Shown here: positions 18,898 to 29,040 of the stretch, one piece after another | Layout: every line of letters starts with the position of its first letter | How positions within the stretch are numbered: position 1 is the stretch's first letter | Origin: Gardnerella vaginalis | GTDB taxonomy: Bacteria; Actinomycetota; Actinomycetes; Actinomycetales; Bifidobacteriaceae | Direction: 5' to 3' | DNA length: 64,000 nt | Assembly: GCF_001546455.1 (NCBI RefSeq) | Contig: NZ_KQ956813.1 | Location: 141,551-205,550 of the forward strand | Notes under the pieces: generated by a model | What the model saw: only the letters and a program-made list of their open reading frames with translations | What the model was told of the DNA's origin: nothing | Databases searched by the model: none | Program-made: the position numbers and the translations under genes

Positions 18898-21800
18898 GTG
18901 GTATTTCGCGTTTATGTTGAAAAACGATCTGGTTTCGATATAAAAGCCCAACATCTTAATCACGAGCTTAAAGAGATTCTTGGTATTAATTCCCTAAGAT
19001 CCACGCGCATAATCAACAGGTACGACGTAGAGGGAATATCTAAAGAACTTTTTAATACTGCAATTAAAACTGTTCTTAGCGAACCGCCAGTAGATAATAC
19101 ATACGACTACTTGCCTATTAGCACAAATGAACACGTTTTTGCTATAGAGTTCCTTCCAGGGCAATTTGACCAACGTGCACAATCGGCAAGCGAATGCATA
19201 CAAATGATTAGTCAGGGAGAATGCCCTAAGGTTAAAACAGCTCAAATTCTTGCATTTAAAGGCGATTTAACTAAAGAAGACCTTGATGCAATAAAACACT
19301 ACGTTATTAATCCAGTAGAAGCTCGCGAGGCATCTTTAGATGAAGTTAGCACGCTTGCAACCGAAGCGATTGTTCCAGCAAATGTAGAGGTATTAGACGG
19401 ATTTAACGACTTAGATTCCATTGGATTACAAAAATTCATAGAAGACCGCGCGCTTGCAATGGACTTAGCTGATGCCAAATTCTGCCAGGATTATTTTAAA
19501 AACGAAAATCGTAATCCAACTATTACCGAAATAAAAGTAATAGACACGTACTGGTCTGATCATTGCCGTCACACTACGTTTGGAACACATTTTAAAGACG
19601 TACAAATAGATGATGAGCAAGTAAAAGATGCTTTTAATCGCTATCTTAAATTAAGGGAAGAGCTTAAGCGTACAAATAAGCCGATTTGCCTTATGGACAT
19701 GGCAACTATTGGCGCAAAATATTTAAAGCATACCGGAAAGCTTAAAAACTTAGACGAATCCGAAGAAATCAACGCGTGCACAGTAAAAGTAAAGGTTGAC
19801 GTTAACGGGCACGATGAAGACTGGCTGTTTTTGTTTAAAAACGAAACGCATAATCATCCTACAGAAATAGAACCTTTTGGTGGAGCCGCAACATGCATTG
19901 GCGGTTGCATTCGTGACCCACTTTCTGGCAGATCCTATGTGTATCAGGCAATGCGAGTAACAGGAGCAGCCGACCCTAGAACGCCTATTAGCGAAACTTT
20001 AGAAGGAAAACTATCTCAAAGAAAAATCGTAACTTCGGCAGCTGCAGGATATTCGTCTTACGGAAATCAGATTGGACTTGCAACAGGCGAAGTTCACGAG
20101 CTTTACCATCCAGGATATGTTGCAAAGCGCATGGAAGTTGGAGCTGTTGTAGCTGCTACACCAGCAGACCATGTTCGCAGGGAAACGCCTGAGGCAGGAG
20201 ATGTGATTATTCTTCTTGGTGGCAGAACTGGAAGAGACGGAATAGGCGGTGCAACTGGTGCTTCTAAAGCTCAAGATACTGAAAGCATTGAAGAATGCGG
20301 AGCAGAAGTACAAAAAGGAAACGCACCTATTGAGCGTAAACTACAACGACTTTTTAGACGAAAAGATGCATGCCGTCTTATTAAGCGTTGCAACGATTTT
20401 GGCGCGGGCGGAGTTAGTGTTGCCACGGGCGAAATCGCAGATGGATTGATTATTGACTTAGACAAAGTCTCTAAAAAATACGAAGGGCTTGATGGCACCG
20501 AACTTGCTATTTCCGAGTCTCAAGAGCGCATGGCTGTTGATGTTGCCGCAAGCGACGTAGACGAATTTTTGAGCTACGCTCGTCAAGAGAATCTGGAAGC
20601 GCAAGTTGTTGCAACAGTTACAAAAGAAGCTCGAATGAAGATGACTTGGCGAGGGAAAACAATTGTTGATTTAAGCCGAGAATTCTTAGCTTCTAATGGC
20701 GCTTCTAAAACTCAAGATATTCACGTTGAAGGTGGCAAAAACTACACTACAAAGTGGCAAGACGCAAGTGACGAATATGCTAATAAGACTTTTAGCGAGC
20801 GCATAAAAGATCTTGTTTCAAATATTAATGTTTGCTCAAATAAAGGTCTTAGTGAAATGTTTGACTCCACTATTGGAGCCGCAACGGTTCTTATGCCATT
20901 TGGAGGCCGCCGACAACTCACTCCAGCACAAGCAATGAGCGCAAAATTCCCAGTATTCGGCGAAACAAACACCGCTTCTGCAATGGCTTGGGGCTTTAAC
21001 CCGTACATTATGGAAAAGAATCAATTTACGGGCGCTTACTTAGCTGTTGTAGAATCTTTGGCAAAGCTTGTAGCAAGCGGTTTTACAATCGAAAACGCTT
21101 ATTTAAGTCTTCAGGAATATTTTGGCAAGCCGCAAAACGTTCCAGAACGTTGGGGCAAACCTACTGCAGCCGTTCTTGGTGCTTTATGCGCTCAAATTGA
21201 TTTTGGAGTTGCTGCGATTGGCGGTAAAGACTCTATGAGCGGAAGCTTTGAAAATCTTGATGTTCCACCAACCCTTATATCTTTTGCTGTTTCTACAGGA
21301 GACGCTCGCTTGGCAGTATCTCCAGAGTTTAAGAAAACAAATAGCAAAATCCTTAAGATTTCGCCAATCTACAAGCAAGACGGCCTTACTCCTAACGCTC
21401 AAAGCTTCTTAGAGGCGATTAGGATTGTGGAAAATCTTACTTCAAATAAGCATGCGCTCGCAGTTAGTACTCCAGGTTTTGGAGCTAGTGCGGAAAGCTT
21501 GTTTAAGATGACTTTAGGTAATCATATTGGCTTAAAGCTTAATGAGTCTGTTAAAACCGACGACTTATTTAAGCCTAGCTACGGAACTTTCTTTGTAGAA
21601 GTAAACGAAGATTTTAACGTTAACGATTTTGCGAGCGAATTTAGCAAAGATCTTGTAAATGTTGAATTTATTGGCCAAACTTGCAGTGAATTTAAGTTTT
21701 ATATTTGCAATGAAGCTATTAGTTTAGACGATTTGCAAGAAGATTGGGAAAGTCCTCTAGAGGGCATCTTCCCTTACAGAGCTAAGGGCAATGCGGTTCG

Positions 21801-22671
21801 CGCAATAAATTCCACTAATCGCAAGCCTATTCGAAATCATATGAAATCTCACAGAAGAACGCCGTTAAGCAAGCCGCGCGTTATTATTCCAGTCTTCCCT
21901 GGCAATAATTGCGAATACGACACTCAAGCAGCGTTTGAAAAGGCTGGAGCAGAATGCAAAACGCTTATAATCAACAATTTAAGCGCTAATGATGTTGTAG
22001 AGTCTGCACAAGAGCTTGTTAAAGAGATTAATAAAAGCCAGATTGTTATGATTCCAGGCGGTTTTTCTGGAGGAGATGAGCCAGACGGTTCTGCAAAGTT
22101 TATAGCGGCATTCTTTAGAAATCCTGCTGTTAGCGACTCTGTTCGCGATTTGCTAAACAATCGAGATGGCTTAATGCTTGGTATTTGCAACGGCTTCCAA
22201 GCACTTATTAAGCTTGGTCTTGTTCCATTTGGAGATATTGTTCCAATGGATGCAGAATGCCCAACTTTAACGTTTAACACTATTGGAAGGCATCAAAGCA
22301 AGATTGTTCGAACTCGCGTTGCTTCTAATCTTTCTCCTTGGCTTTCAAATTGCAAAGTTGGAGATATTCATAATGTTGCAATATCTCATGGCGAGGGTCG
22401 ATTTGTAGCGTTGCCAGAAGTTATGGATGCGCTTATACAAAACGGTCAGGTTGCCACACAATACGTTGACAGCAATGGCGTTCCAAGCATGAATCTTAAG
22501 GTAAATCCAAACGGGTCACTTATGGCTGTAGAAGGAATCACAAGCCCAGACGGAAGAGTGTTTGGAAAAATGGGTCATTGCGAGCGCACTGGAAGCGGCT
22601 TGTACGTAAATATTCCAGACTTTAAAGAGCAAAACATTTTTAGCGCTGGCGTTGAATACTTTACGTCGTGA
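18898..22671 (+). CDS. purL: Phosphoribosylformylglycinamidine synthase, single-chain (PurL with PurQ domain)
   Basis: This enzyme converts FGAR, glutamine and ATP to FGAM. At 1257 residues it is the large form that fuses a PurS-like N-terminus, two PurM-like halves (with NETHNHPTEIEPFGGAATC in the first) and a C-terminal class I glutaminase. In the glutaminase, C1097 in LGICNGFQA and the H1164/E1166 pair in ISHGEGRF form the triad. Many actinobacteria instead use separate PurS, PurL and PurQ. The start is a GTG at 18898 with AAGGCAGG upstream. A short ACAATTGT palindrome lies just before that site. Confidence 0.96.
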   Translation: MVFRVYVEKRSGFDIKAQHLNHELKEILGINSLRSTRIINRYDVEGISKELFNTAIKTVLSEPPVDNTYDYLPISTNEHVFAIEFLPGQFDQRAQSASECIQMISQGECPKVKTAQILAFKGDLTKEDLDAIKHYVINPVEAREASLDEVSTLATEAIVPANVEVLDGFNDLDSIGLQKFIEDRALAMDLADAKFCQDYFKNENRNPTITEIKVIDTYWSDHCRHTTFGTHFKDVQIDDEQVKDAFNRYLKLREELKRTNKPICLMDMATIGAKYLKHTGKLKNLDESEEINACTVKVKVDVNGHDEDWLFLFKNETHNHPTEIEPFGGAATCIGGCIRDPLSGRSYVYQAMRVTGAADPRTPISETLEGKLSQRKIVTSAAAGYSSYGNQIGLATGEVHELYHPGYVAKRMEVGAVVAATPADHVRRETPEAGDVIILLGGRTGRDGIGGATGASKAQDTESIEECGAEVQKGNAPIERKLQRLFRRKDACRLIKRCNDFGAGGVSVATGEIADGLIIDLDKVSKKYEGLDGTELAISESQERMAVDVAASDVDEFLSYARQENLEAQVVATVTKEARMKMTWRGKTIVDLSREFLASNGASKTQDIHVEGGKNYTTKWQDASDEYANKTFSERIKDLVSNINVCSNKGLSEMFDSTIGAATVLMPFGGRRQLTPAQAMSAKFPVFGETNTASAMAWGFNPYIMEKNQFTGAYLAVVESLAKLVASGFTIENAYLSLQEYFGKPQNVPERWGKPTAAVLGALCAQIDFGVAAIGGKDSMSGSFENLDVPPTLISFAVSTGDARLAVSPEFKKTNSKILKISPIYKQDGLTPNAQSFLEAIRIVENLTSNKHALAVSTPGFGASAESLFKMTLGNHIGLKLNESVKTDDLFKPSYGTFFVEVNEDFNVNDFASEFSKDLVNVEFIGQTCSEFKFYICNEAISLDDLQEDWESPLEGIFPYRAKGNAVRAINSTNRKPIRNHMKSHRRTPLSKPRVIIPVFPGNNCEYDTQAAFEKAGAECKTLIINNLSANDVVESAQELVKEINKSQIVMIPGGFSGGDEPDGSAKFIAAFFRNPAVSDSVRDLLNNRDGLMLGICNGFQALIKLGLVPFGDIVPMDAECPTLTFNTIGRHQSKIVRTRVASNLSPWLSNCKVGDIHNVAISHGEGRFVALPEVMDALIQNGQVATQYVDSNGVPSMNLKVNPNGSLMAVEGITSPDGRVFGKMGHCERTGSGLYVNIPDFKEQNIFSAGVEYFTS

Positions 22672-22740
22672 TTGGGGATTTTGTGTTTAAATATTCTAAT
22701 CAAACTATTTGCAGCAATTTTAAAACAATAGGGGGCGCAA

Positions 22741-24234
22741 ATGTCTGCTGAGCTTGAAGGTGTTCACGAAGAATGCGGTGTTTTTGGAGTGTGGGGTCAT
22801 TCCGATGCTGCAAGACTTACCTACTTTGGCTTACACGCATTGCAACACCGCGGTCAAGAAGGTGCTGGAATAGTAGCCAACAATAATGGCCATCTTAAGG
22901 GATACAGAAACTTAGGTCTTTTAACGCAAGTTTTTGCAAACGAAGACATTATGAAGCAACTAACCGGAAACAGTGCCATTGGCCACGTTCGCTACGCGAC
23001 TGCGGGGTCTGGAAGCGTTGAAAACATTCAACCTTTTCTGTTTTCTTTCCACGATGGAGACGTTGCTTTAGGCCATAACGGCAATCTTACTAATTGCACA
23101 ACTCTTAGAAATAAGCTAGAAGATTGCGGAGCTATTTTCCACTCCAATTCCGACACCGAAGTTCTTATGCATCTTATTAGAAGGTCCACAAAAACTTCGT
23201 TTATGGATAAGCTTAAAGAAGCTTTGCGCACGGTTCACGGCGGATTTGCATACCTGCTTCTTACGGAGAACTCGCTTATTGGAGCAACGGATCCAAACGG
23301 TTTTAGGCCGCTTTCTTTGGGAAGAATGAGTAACGGAGCTTATGTTCTTGCATCCGAAACTTGCGCTTTAGATATTGTTAGCGCAGAGTTTATTCGAGAT
23401 ATTGAGCCGGGCGAAATAATTGTTATTAATAACGAAGGCTACAAGATTGAGCGTTATGCAAAAAACATTCAGCACGCTGTTTGCTCAATGGAATTTATAT
23501 ATTTTGCTCGCCCAGATTCCAACATATACGGCATAAACGTTCATTCTGCACGAAAACGAATGGGAGCACGTTTAGCTAAAGAGTCTCCTGTAGATGCAGA
23601 CATGGTTATTGGAGTTCCTAATTCTTCGCTTTCTGCGGCTGGAGGATACGCCGAAACAAGCGGAATTCCTAACGAGATGGGTTTGATTAAAAATCAGTAT
23701 GTTGCACGCACTTTTATTCAACCAACTCAAGAACTAAGAGAACAAGGCGTTCGCATGAAGCTTTCGGCTGTTCGAGGTGTTGTTAAAGGAAAACGCGTAA
23801 TTGTTATTGACGATTCAATAGTTCGCGGAACCACGTCTAAAAGAATTGTTCGTCTTCTTAGAGAAGCAGGAGCAAAAGAAGTTCATATGAGAATCTCTTC
23901 CCCGCCTCTTAAATACCCGTGCTTCTACGGAATTGATATTCAAACCACTAAAGAGCTTATTGCAGCTAAACATTCCGTTGAACAAATTCGCGAATATATT
24001 GGCGCCGACTCTTTAGCTTTCTTGTCTTTAGATGGTCTTGTTGAGTCCATTGGATTAAACAAACCAGCTCCGTATGGAGGATTATGTGTTGCGTATTTTA
24101 ATGGCGACTACCCTACTGCTTTAGATGACTACCGAGATGAATTCCTCGCTTCGCTTTCTAAAGAAGATAAGGAAGTTTTAGAAAACATTAAAAAGAATAG
24201 TAAATACAATTTTTGCGATTCAAACTGCGATTAA
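22741..24234 (+). CDS. purF: Amidophosphoribosyltransferase
   Basis: PurF catalyses the first committed purine step, PRPP plus glutamine to phosphoribosylamine. The N-terminal nucleophile glutaminase has C12 in [11 protein letters not shown]. The eleven preceding residues are the length of a cleavable propeptide. The phosphoribosyltransferase domain carries the PRPP loop [18 protein letters not shown]. Length is normal at 497 residues, with an AGGGGGC ribosome binding site. Whether the iron-sulfur cluster ligands of the B. subtilis type are present was not resolved by eye. It lies 69 bases after purL. Confidence 0.97.
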   Translation: MSAELEGVHEECGVFGVWGHSDAARLTYFGLHALQHRGQEGAGIVANNNGHLKGYRNLGLLTQVFANEDIMKQLTGNSAIGHVRYATAGSGSVENIQPFLFSFHDGDVALGHNGNLTNCTTLRNKLEDCGAIFHSNSDTEVLMHLIRRSTKTSFMDKLKEALRTVHGGFAYLLLTENSLIGATDPNGFRPLSLGRMSNGAYVLASETCALDIVSAEFIRDIEPGEIIVINNEGYKIERYAKNIQHAVCSMEFIYFARPDSNIYGINVHSARKRMGARLAKESPVDADMVIGVPNSSLSAAGGYAETSGIPNEMGLIKNQYVARTFIQPTQELREQGVRMKLSAVRGVVKGKRVIVIDDSIVRGTTSKRIVRLLREAGAKEVHMRISSPPLKYPCFYGIDIQTTKELIAAKHSVEQIREYIGADSLAFLSLDGLVESIGLNKPAPYGGLCVAYFNGDYPTALDDYRDEFLASLSKEDKEVLENIKKNSKYNFCDSNCD

Positions 24235-24312
24235 ATCTATAACTAAAAACAACTAAAAACTGCATTTAAAACTGCGATTAAACACTTAAAACAAACACGA
24301 AAGGACTTTTAA

Positions 24313-25347
24313 ATGCCAAACGCATATGAACAAGCTGGCGTTAGCGTAGAAGCGGGCTACGAGGTTGTGCGAAGAATAAAATCCCACGTAAATCGCACAA
24401 AAAGACCAGGCGTTATGGGAGGAATTGGCGGTTTTGGCGGCCTATTTGACTTAGCAAGCCTTGGATACAAAGATCCTGTTCTTGTTTCTGGAACAGACGG
24501 TGTTGGAACAAAACTGATGATTGCGCAAATGATGAAAAAGCACAATACAATAGGCATTGATTGCGTTGCTATGTGCGTAAACGACATTGCTGCTCAAGGT
24601 GCACAGCCCCTGTTCTTCCTTGATTATATTGCTTGCGGAAAAAACAATCCTATAGTTTTAGAACAAGTTGTTTCAGGCGTTGCAGACGGATGTATTCAAG
24701 CAGAATCTGGCTTAATTGGCGGAGAGACCGCAGAAATGCCAGGAATGTATAAAGAAGACGAATACGATCTTGCAGGATTTGCTGTAGGCGTTGCAGAAAG
24801 AGAAAACATTGTTGACGGCTCTAAAATCACACCTGGAGACGTTCTTATAGGTCTTGCATCATCTGGAGTTCATTCCAACGGATTCTCACTTGTTCGAAAA
24901 GCTTTATTTAGCGAAGGCGGCTTAAACGTAAACAGCAAGCCAGAAGAATTGAGCGGCAAATCTGTTGGAGAAGTTCTTTTAGAGCCTACAAAAATCTATG
25001 TTAAAGCTCTAAAGCCTCTTTTTGCCAATCATCTTATTAAAGGCGTGGCTCACATTACAGGCGGCGGATTTATAGAAAACGTTCCAAGAATGTTTGCAGA
25101 AAATCTTGCAGCACAAATAAACACAAACAGCTGGCAAGTACCGCCAATCTTCAATCTTATTGAAAAATCAGGCAAAGTAGACCACGCAGAAATGTTCAAT
25201 GTTTTTAACATGGGCATTGGAATGGTGCTGGCAATAGAGAAAGATAAAGCCGATGAAGCCATGCAAATCCTTAAAAACAATAATGAACAAGCGTATATTA
25301 TTGGCAAGATAATAAACAGAAACAATAGCGCTATAGAACTGGCATAA
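24313..25347 (+). CDS. purM: Phosphoribosylformylglycinamidine cyclo-ligase (AIR synthetase)
   Basis: PurM closes the imidazole ring of FGAM to give AIR. The 344-residue protein has the family sequences [58 protein letters not shown] and [14 protein letters not shown]. An AAAGGAC site precedes the ATG. It lies 78 bases after purF in an A-rich gap with no obvious terminator and 74 bases before purD, so the three genes are probably one transcript. Confidence 0.97.
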   Translation: MPNAYEQAGVSVEAGYEVVRRIKSHVNRTKRPGVMGGIGGFGGLFDLASLGYKDPVLVSGTDGVGTKLMIAQMMKKHNTIGIDCVAMCVNDIAAQGAQPLFFLDYIACGKNNPIVLEQVVSGVADGCIQAESGLIGGETAEMPGMYKEDEYDLAGFAVGVAERENIVDGSKITPGDVLIGLASSGVHSNGFSLVRKALFSEGGLNVNSKPEELSGKSVGEVLLEPTKIYVKALKPLFANHLIKGVAHITGGGFIENVPRMFAENLAAQINTNSWQVPPIFNLIEKSGKVDHAEMFNVFNMGIGMVLAIEKDKADEAMQILKNNNEQAYIIGKIINRNNSAIELA

Positions 25348-25421
25348 ACGCAAAGCGCGTAAACAAGTAGAACAAGTAAACCAAGTGAACAAAACGTGTT
25401 AACAATACAAAAGGAACAATT

Positions 25422-26699
25422 ATGAAAGTTTTAGTTGTTGGCTCAGGCGCCCGAGAACACGCAATCGCGACTGCGTTTTTAAATAGTAAAAGTGTTAGCG
25501 AAGTTACGGTTGCTCCTGGAAACCCTGGCATGATTAAAAGCGGAATCAAAGTTGAAGCCATTAGCGAATCAGACCATAACGCTTTAATCGAATTTGTTAA
25601 GAACAACAACTACGACTTTGCATTCATTGGACCAGAAGTTCCATTAATCGAAGGAATTGTTGACGATTTTAAATCACATGGCCTGCTTGCATTTGGACCA
25701 AACAAGGCGGCAGCTCAAATTGAAGGCTCCAAAGATTTTGCAAAGCAGCTTATGCAAAGGCACAACATTCCAACAGCCAGCTACCGCACATTCAGCGAGC
25801 TAAACCCAGCGGAAGAATATGTTAAAAAGCATGGTGCTCCAATTGTTATTAAAGCAGACGGTTTGGCTGCTGGAAAAGGCGTAACAGTTGCAACTAGCGT
25901 TGACCAAGCATTAAATGCATTAAATGAGATTTTTGTAGACAACCGTTTTGGAAAAGCTGGAGCAAAAGTTGTTATAGAAGAATTCTTAGACGGCGAAGAG
26001 TTCTCATTAATGAGTTTTGTTAACGGAACAGATTTTTGGGTTATGCCAATTTCTCAAGACCACAAGCGCGCTCACGACGGCGACACTGGCCCAAATACGG
26101 GCGGGATGGGAGCCTATAGCCCAGTTCCACAAATTAGCGAAGATGTTGTAAAACAGGCGATTAGCCAAATTGTGCGTCCAACTGTTGAAGCTCTTTCAAG
26201 CGAAGGCATGCCTTTTACAGGAGTTTTGTACGCAGGATTGATTAACACAGCGCAAGGTGCAAAAGTTATAGAATTTAACGCTCGCTTTGGAGACCCAGAA
26301 ACCGAGGTTGTTCTTCCAAGGCTCACTAGCGACTTTGGCGAAGCCATTTTTAACATTCTAACTGGCAAAAAACCAACGTTTACTTGGGCTAAAAATGGCG
26401 TAACTCTTGGCGTTGTTCTAGCAAGCAAAGGTTACCCTGGAAAGCTTGTTACAGGCACACCTCTACCCCAAATTAGCCTTAATAGTAGCGACCAGCATGT
26501 TTACTACTCTGGCGTTAAATTAGACGAAAACAATAATCTTGTAACATCTTCTGGAAGAGTGGCACTTTTGCAAGTAAACGGCAAAGACGTTAAAGATGCG
26601 CAATCAAAAGCCTACAGCATATTAGACAATATTGATTTTTCTAACATGTTCTATAGGCACGACATTGCATCCAAAGCGCTTAAAGCGTTGCAAAGCTAG
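25422..26699 (+). CDS. purD: Phosphoribosylamine--glycine ligase
   Basis: PurD ligates glycine to phosphoribosylamine to make GAR. The ATP-grasp fold is recognisable from MKVLVVGSGAREHAIA, FGPNKAAAQIEGSKDFAKQLM, VIKADGLAAGKGVTVA and FNARFGDPETEVVLPRL. Length is 425 residues with an AAAGGAAC ribosome binding site. Its TAG stop shares the palindrome CTAG with the stop of the convergent LtaS-like gene, so the two coding regions overlap by four bases with no room for a terminator between them. Confidence 0.97.
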   Translation: MKVLVVGSGAREHAIATAFLNSKSVSEVTVAPGNPGMIKSGIKVEAISESDHNALIEFVKNNNYDFAFIGPEVPLIEGIVDDFKSHGLLAFGPNKAAAQIEGSKDFAKQLMQRHNIPTASYRTFSELNPAEEYVKKHGAPIVIKADGLAAGKGVTVATSVDQALNALNEIFVDNRFGKAGAKVVIEEFLDGEEFSLMSFVNGTDFWVMPISQDHKRAHDGDTGPNTGGMGAYSPVPQISEDVVKQAISQIVRPTVEALSSEGMPFTGVLYAGLINTAQGAKVIEFNARFGDPETEVVLPRLTSDFGEAIFNILTGKKPTFTWAKNGVTLGVVLASKGYPGKLVTGTPLPQISLNSSDQHVYYSGVKLDENNNLVTSSGRVALLQVNGKDVKDAQSKAYSILDNIDFSNMFYRHDIASKALKALQS

Positions 26700-28759
26700 A
26701 AGTCAAGAAAGTTTGTGTTTTTAAGATAATGCTTTCCTGCTGTAATATCGTATTGAATCAAGCGGTAGTCATGCAATAATTGCTTAGTTTTTTTGCTCAT
26801 TTTACTAGCAATCATTGGCTTTCCGCTTGGATTCAAGTAAATTGGCTGGCCTTGCGGAATTCTATCCCACCCCTGAATCTTATTTACTACAGGCGGCTCC
26901 ATTGCACTAATCTTTTCGTGCAATCTTGTAAGGAATGCAAGATATGGCGAAACTTTAGAATTTGTGTGAGACGCCACTTGCGATATAAAGAAGTTTGGAG
27001 AAGAATAATAGTCCCTGATTTTGTTTGGAGCTTTATTATTTTCTTTAGCTTTTTTATTTGACCAAATAAAGTAATCAGTTAGATGCAAATCAAGAGAATT
27101 ATTTTCATCATCGCTTGCTGTGCTATATATTCCAGGAAGATGATCGCCATAGAATACAACAGTCACTGGCTTATCTATAGAATCCAAGTCATTTAAGAAT
27201 GATTGAGTTGCCTGATCTGTGTACTTTACACCCTTAGCATATGTTTCAATCGAAGATATCTCCGACCTTCCAAGCTTTGGCGAACCGTGCTTTGCACTAG
27301 CCTTAAAATCATTGTTTTTATACCAGTTTCTAAATGGCATATGATTTTGCATTGTGACTATTTGCACAAACTGGTTATTCTTGCTTGAGGCGATTTTTTC
27401 GAACGCACTTTTATACGCAGACTCGTCACAAACATAAGGCGACTTATCAAGCATATTTTTATGTGCAATAACATTTGGAGCTTCTAGAGAGTAGAACTTG
27501 CTAAAACCAAACTTCTTATAGTTTGTTGAACGCAAGTACATACTCGGCTCGTATGGATGGAATGCTATTGAATTACTTTCGCTTCCCCAATATTGATTAA
27601 TTGTAGGAGTCCAAGAAGAATTTGGAACAAGCTGCTGATACGGGCTTGTAAGAGATGAGTTAAAGTTAACCATGCTCAATCCCGTAAGAGACATGTATTC
27701 AAGGTTTGCTGTTCCGCCGCCGTAGCCAGATGAAAGCATTAATCCACTATCTGTATGCTTTTTTAAAGCACTTATAAATGGCATTGGATTTTTATTTAAT
27801 TGCAATCCAGGAACCCTCATTGGATTAGAGAATGATTCCGAAAGAACATAAACAACAGTGTTATCGGAGATTTTTGACTTTCTAGAAGCATTTATTTTTT
27901 TAGCCTCATTATTGTATTTTTCTAGCAAAGCCTTCATAGTTTGCTCGCTATAATCCGAAGGCTTATCCATAACCTTTGGATTCACTTGCCTTAAAAAGGC
28001 CACTAAAGTACCGTTTCTTTGAGCGTCGTAAACGGAATCCCACATAGATGGGGAATCTCCCATAAACTTAGAGAAATTATTTGCATTAGAATCAACAGTT
28101 CCAACTGTGCAAACGTACCATCCAAAAACCGCTGATAGTGCGATTACAGTTGCAATACGAACCAAAATCGCAGTTCTTAAATCTGCAATAATAACAATTT
28201 TCCCATGATTTGCATCCAAAACATGCATTAAAACAGCAACAATCCAAGTTATTATAACGGCAACAATAGAGCTAAAAATAACGGCGTTAGCATTGTCTGG
28301 AAGAAAAGATGCAATGTTTCCAGTGTTGCTTTTTAAAAAGTTTAAGTCGGCTGGAAGAATCGTTTCGTATCGAACGTTTACCTTCATATATTCAATAACA
28401 GAAACAATTATTGACGCACTAACCAAAATTGCAGACGCAATCCAAAAACGATTTATGATTATTAACAAAATCCCATAAATCAACGCAACAATAAGAAGAT
28501 TAAGCACAAAAACAAAATTAAGCTTAAGCCACATTTTTGAAATTATGTTCCATGCGCTAGCCGAAAGCGAGGAAGTCATTTCCACTCGCCCAGAACGCTG
28601 AACAGAAAGCTGCACAATCATAACTGTTATTGCGCATAAAACAACAAACATAACAGAGTACGCCCAGCGAGCAATCGTAAGCTTAAAATGCTCAAATCGC
28701 CTAAAAATTGTAAGAGAATTGCTTAATGGCAATTTTTCACCCTTCTGATTCATGCCCAT
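26696..28759 (-). CDS. LTA synthase family sulfatase-fold membrane enzyme
   Basis: The 687-residue protein has five predicted membrane helices (about residues 35-53, 80-105, 108-125, 160-180 and 193-212) and a large extracytoplasmic sulfatase-fold domain. By comparison with LtaS, E308 in VLSESFSN and T350 in GYGGGTANLEY match the metal-binding Glu and catalytic Thr, and GDHLPGIY supplies further metal ligands. LtaS enzymes move glycerol phosphate from phosphatidylglycerol onto a lipid-anchored polymer. Bifidobacteria carry glycerophosphate-modified lipoglycans, so either polymer synthesis or decoration is possible. It converges on purD and diverges from the esterase gene. Confidence 0.88.
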   Translation of the reverse strand: MGMNQKGEKLPLSNSLTIFRRFEHFKLTIARWAYSVMFVVLCAITVMIVQLSVQRSGRVEMTSSLSASAWNIISKMWLKLNFVFVLNLLIVALIYGILLIIINRFWIASAILVSASIIVSVIEYMKVNVRYETILPADLNFLKSNTGNIASFLPDNANAVIFSSIVAVIITWIVAVLMHVLDANHGKIVIIADLRTAILVRIATVIALSAVFGWYVCTVGTVDSNANNFSKFMGDSPSMWDSVYDAQRNGTLVAFLRQVNPKVMDKPSDYSEQTMKALLEKYNNEAKKINASRKSKISDNTVVYVLSESFSNPMRVPGLQLNKNPMPFISALKKHTDSGLMLSSGYGGGTANLEYMSLTGLSMVNFNSSLTSPYQQLVPNSSWTPTINQYWGSESNSIAFHPYEPSMYLRSTNYKKFGFSKFYSLEAPNVIAHKNMLDKSPYVCDESAYKSAFEKIASSKNNQFVQIVTMQNHMPFRNWYKNNDFKASAKHGSPKLGRSEISSIETYAKGVKYTDQATQSFLNDLDSIDKPVTVVFYGDHLPGIYSTASDDENNSLDLHLTDYFIWSNKKAKENNKAPNKIRDYYSSPNFFISQVASHTNSKVSPYLAFLTRLHEKISAMEPPVVNKIQGWDRIPQGQPIYLNPSGKPMIASKMSKKTKQLLHDYRLIQYDITAGKHYLKNTNFLDF

Positions 28760-29040
28760 GCTTAATGCCTAATGTTTAATACATGTTTAAGTCTTAATAC
28801 ATATTACGTATTGATATTACGTACGCATCTGCTTTACACATACATCTTAAGTATCACTATCGTCATACCAGCAATCGCAGTATTATAAATATTCATACTT
28901 TTGGTGTATTGTAATAAGTTCTACAGTCTATATCATTATAATAGATGACAAAATATAGAAAATTTTAAGGATTATATACTATATTTGCAATGGTTGTGTT
29001 TGTTGGCTCCAATCTAGCGAGGTTTTAAGGAACAGTAAGA

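Noticed and set aside
28900..28945. TATAAT at 28937 as the esterase promoter
   Set aside because: No -35 element with acceptable spacing could be found; the region is so AT-rich that the hexamer alone is weak evidence.
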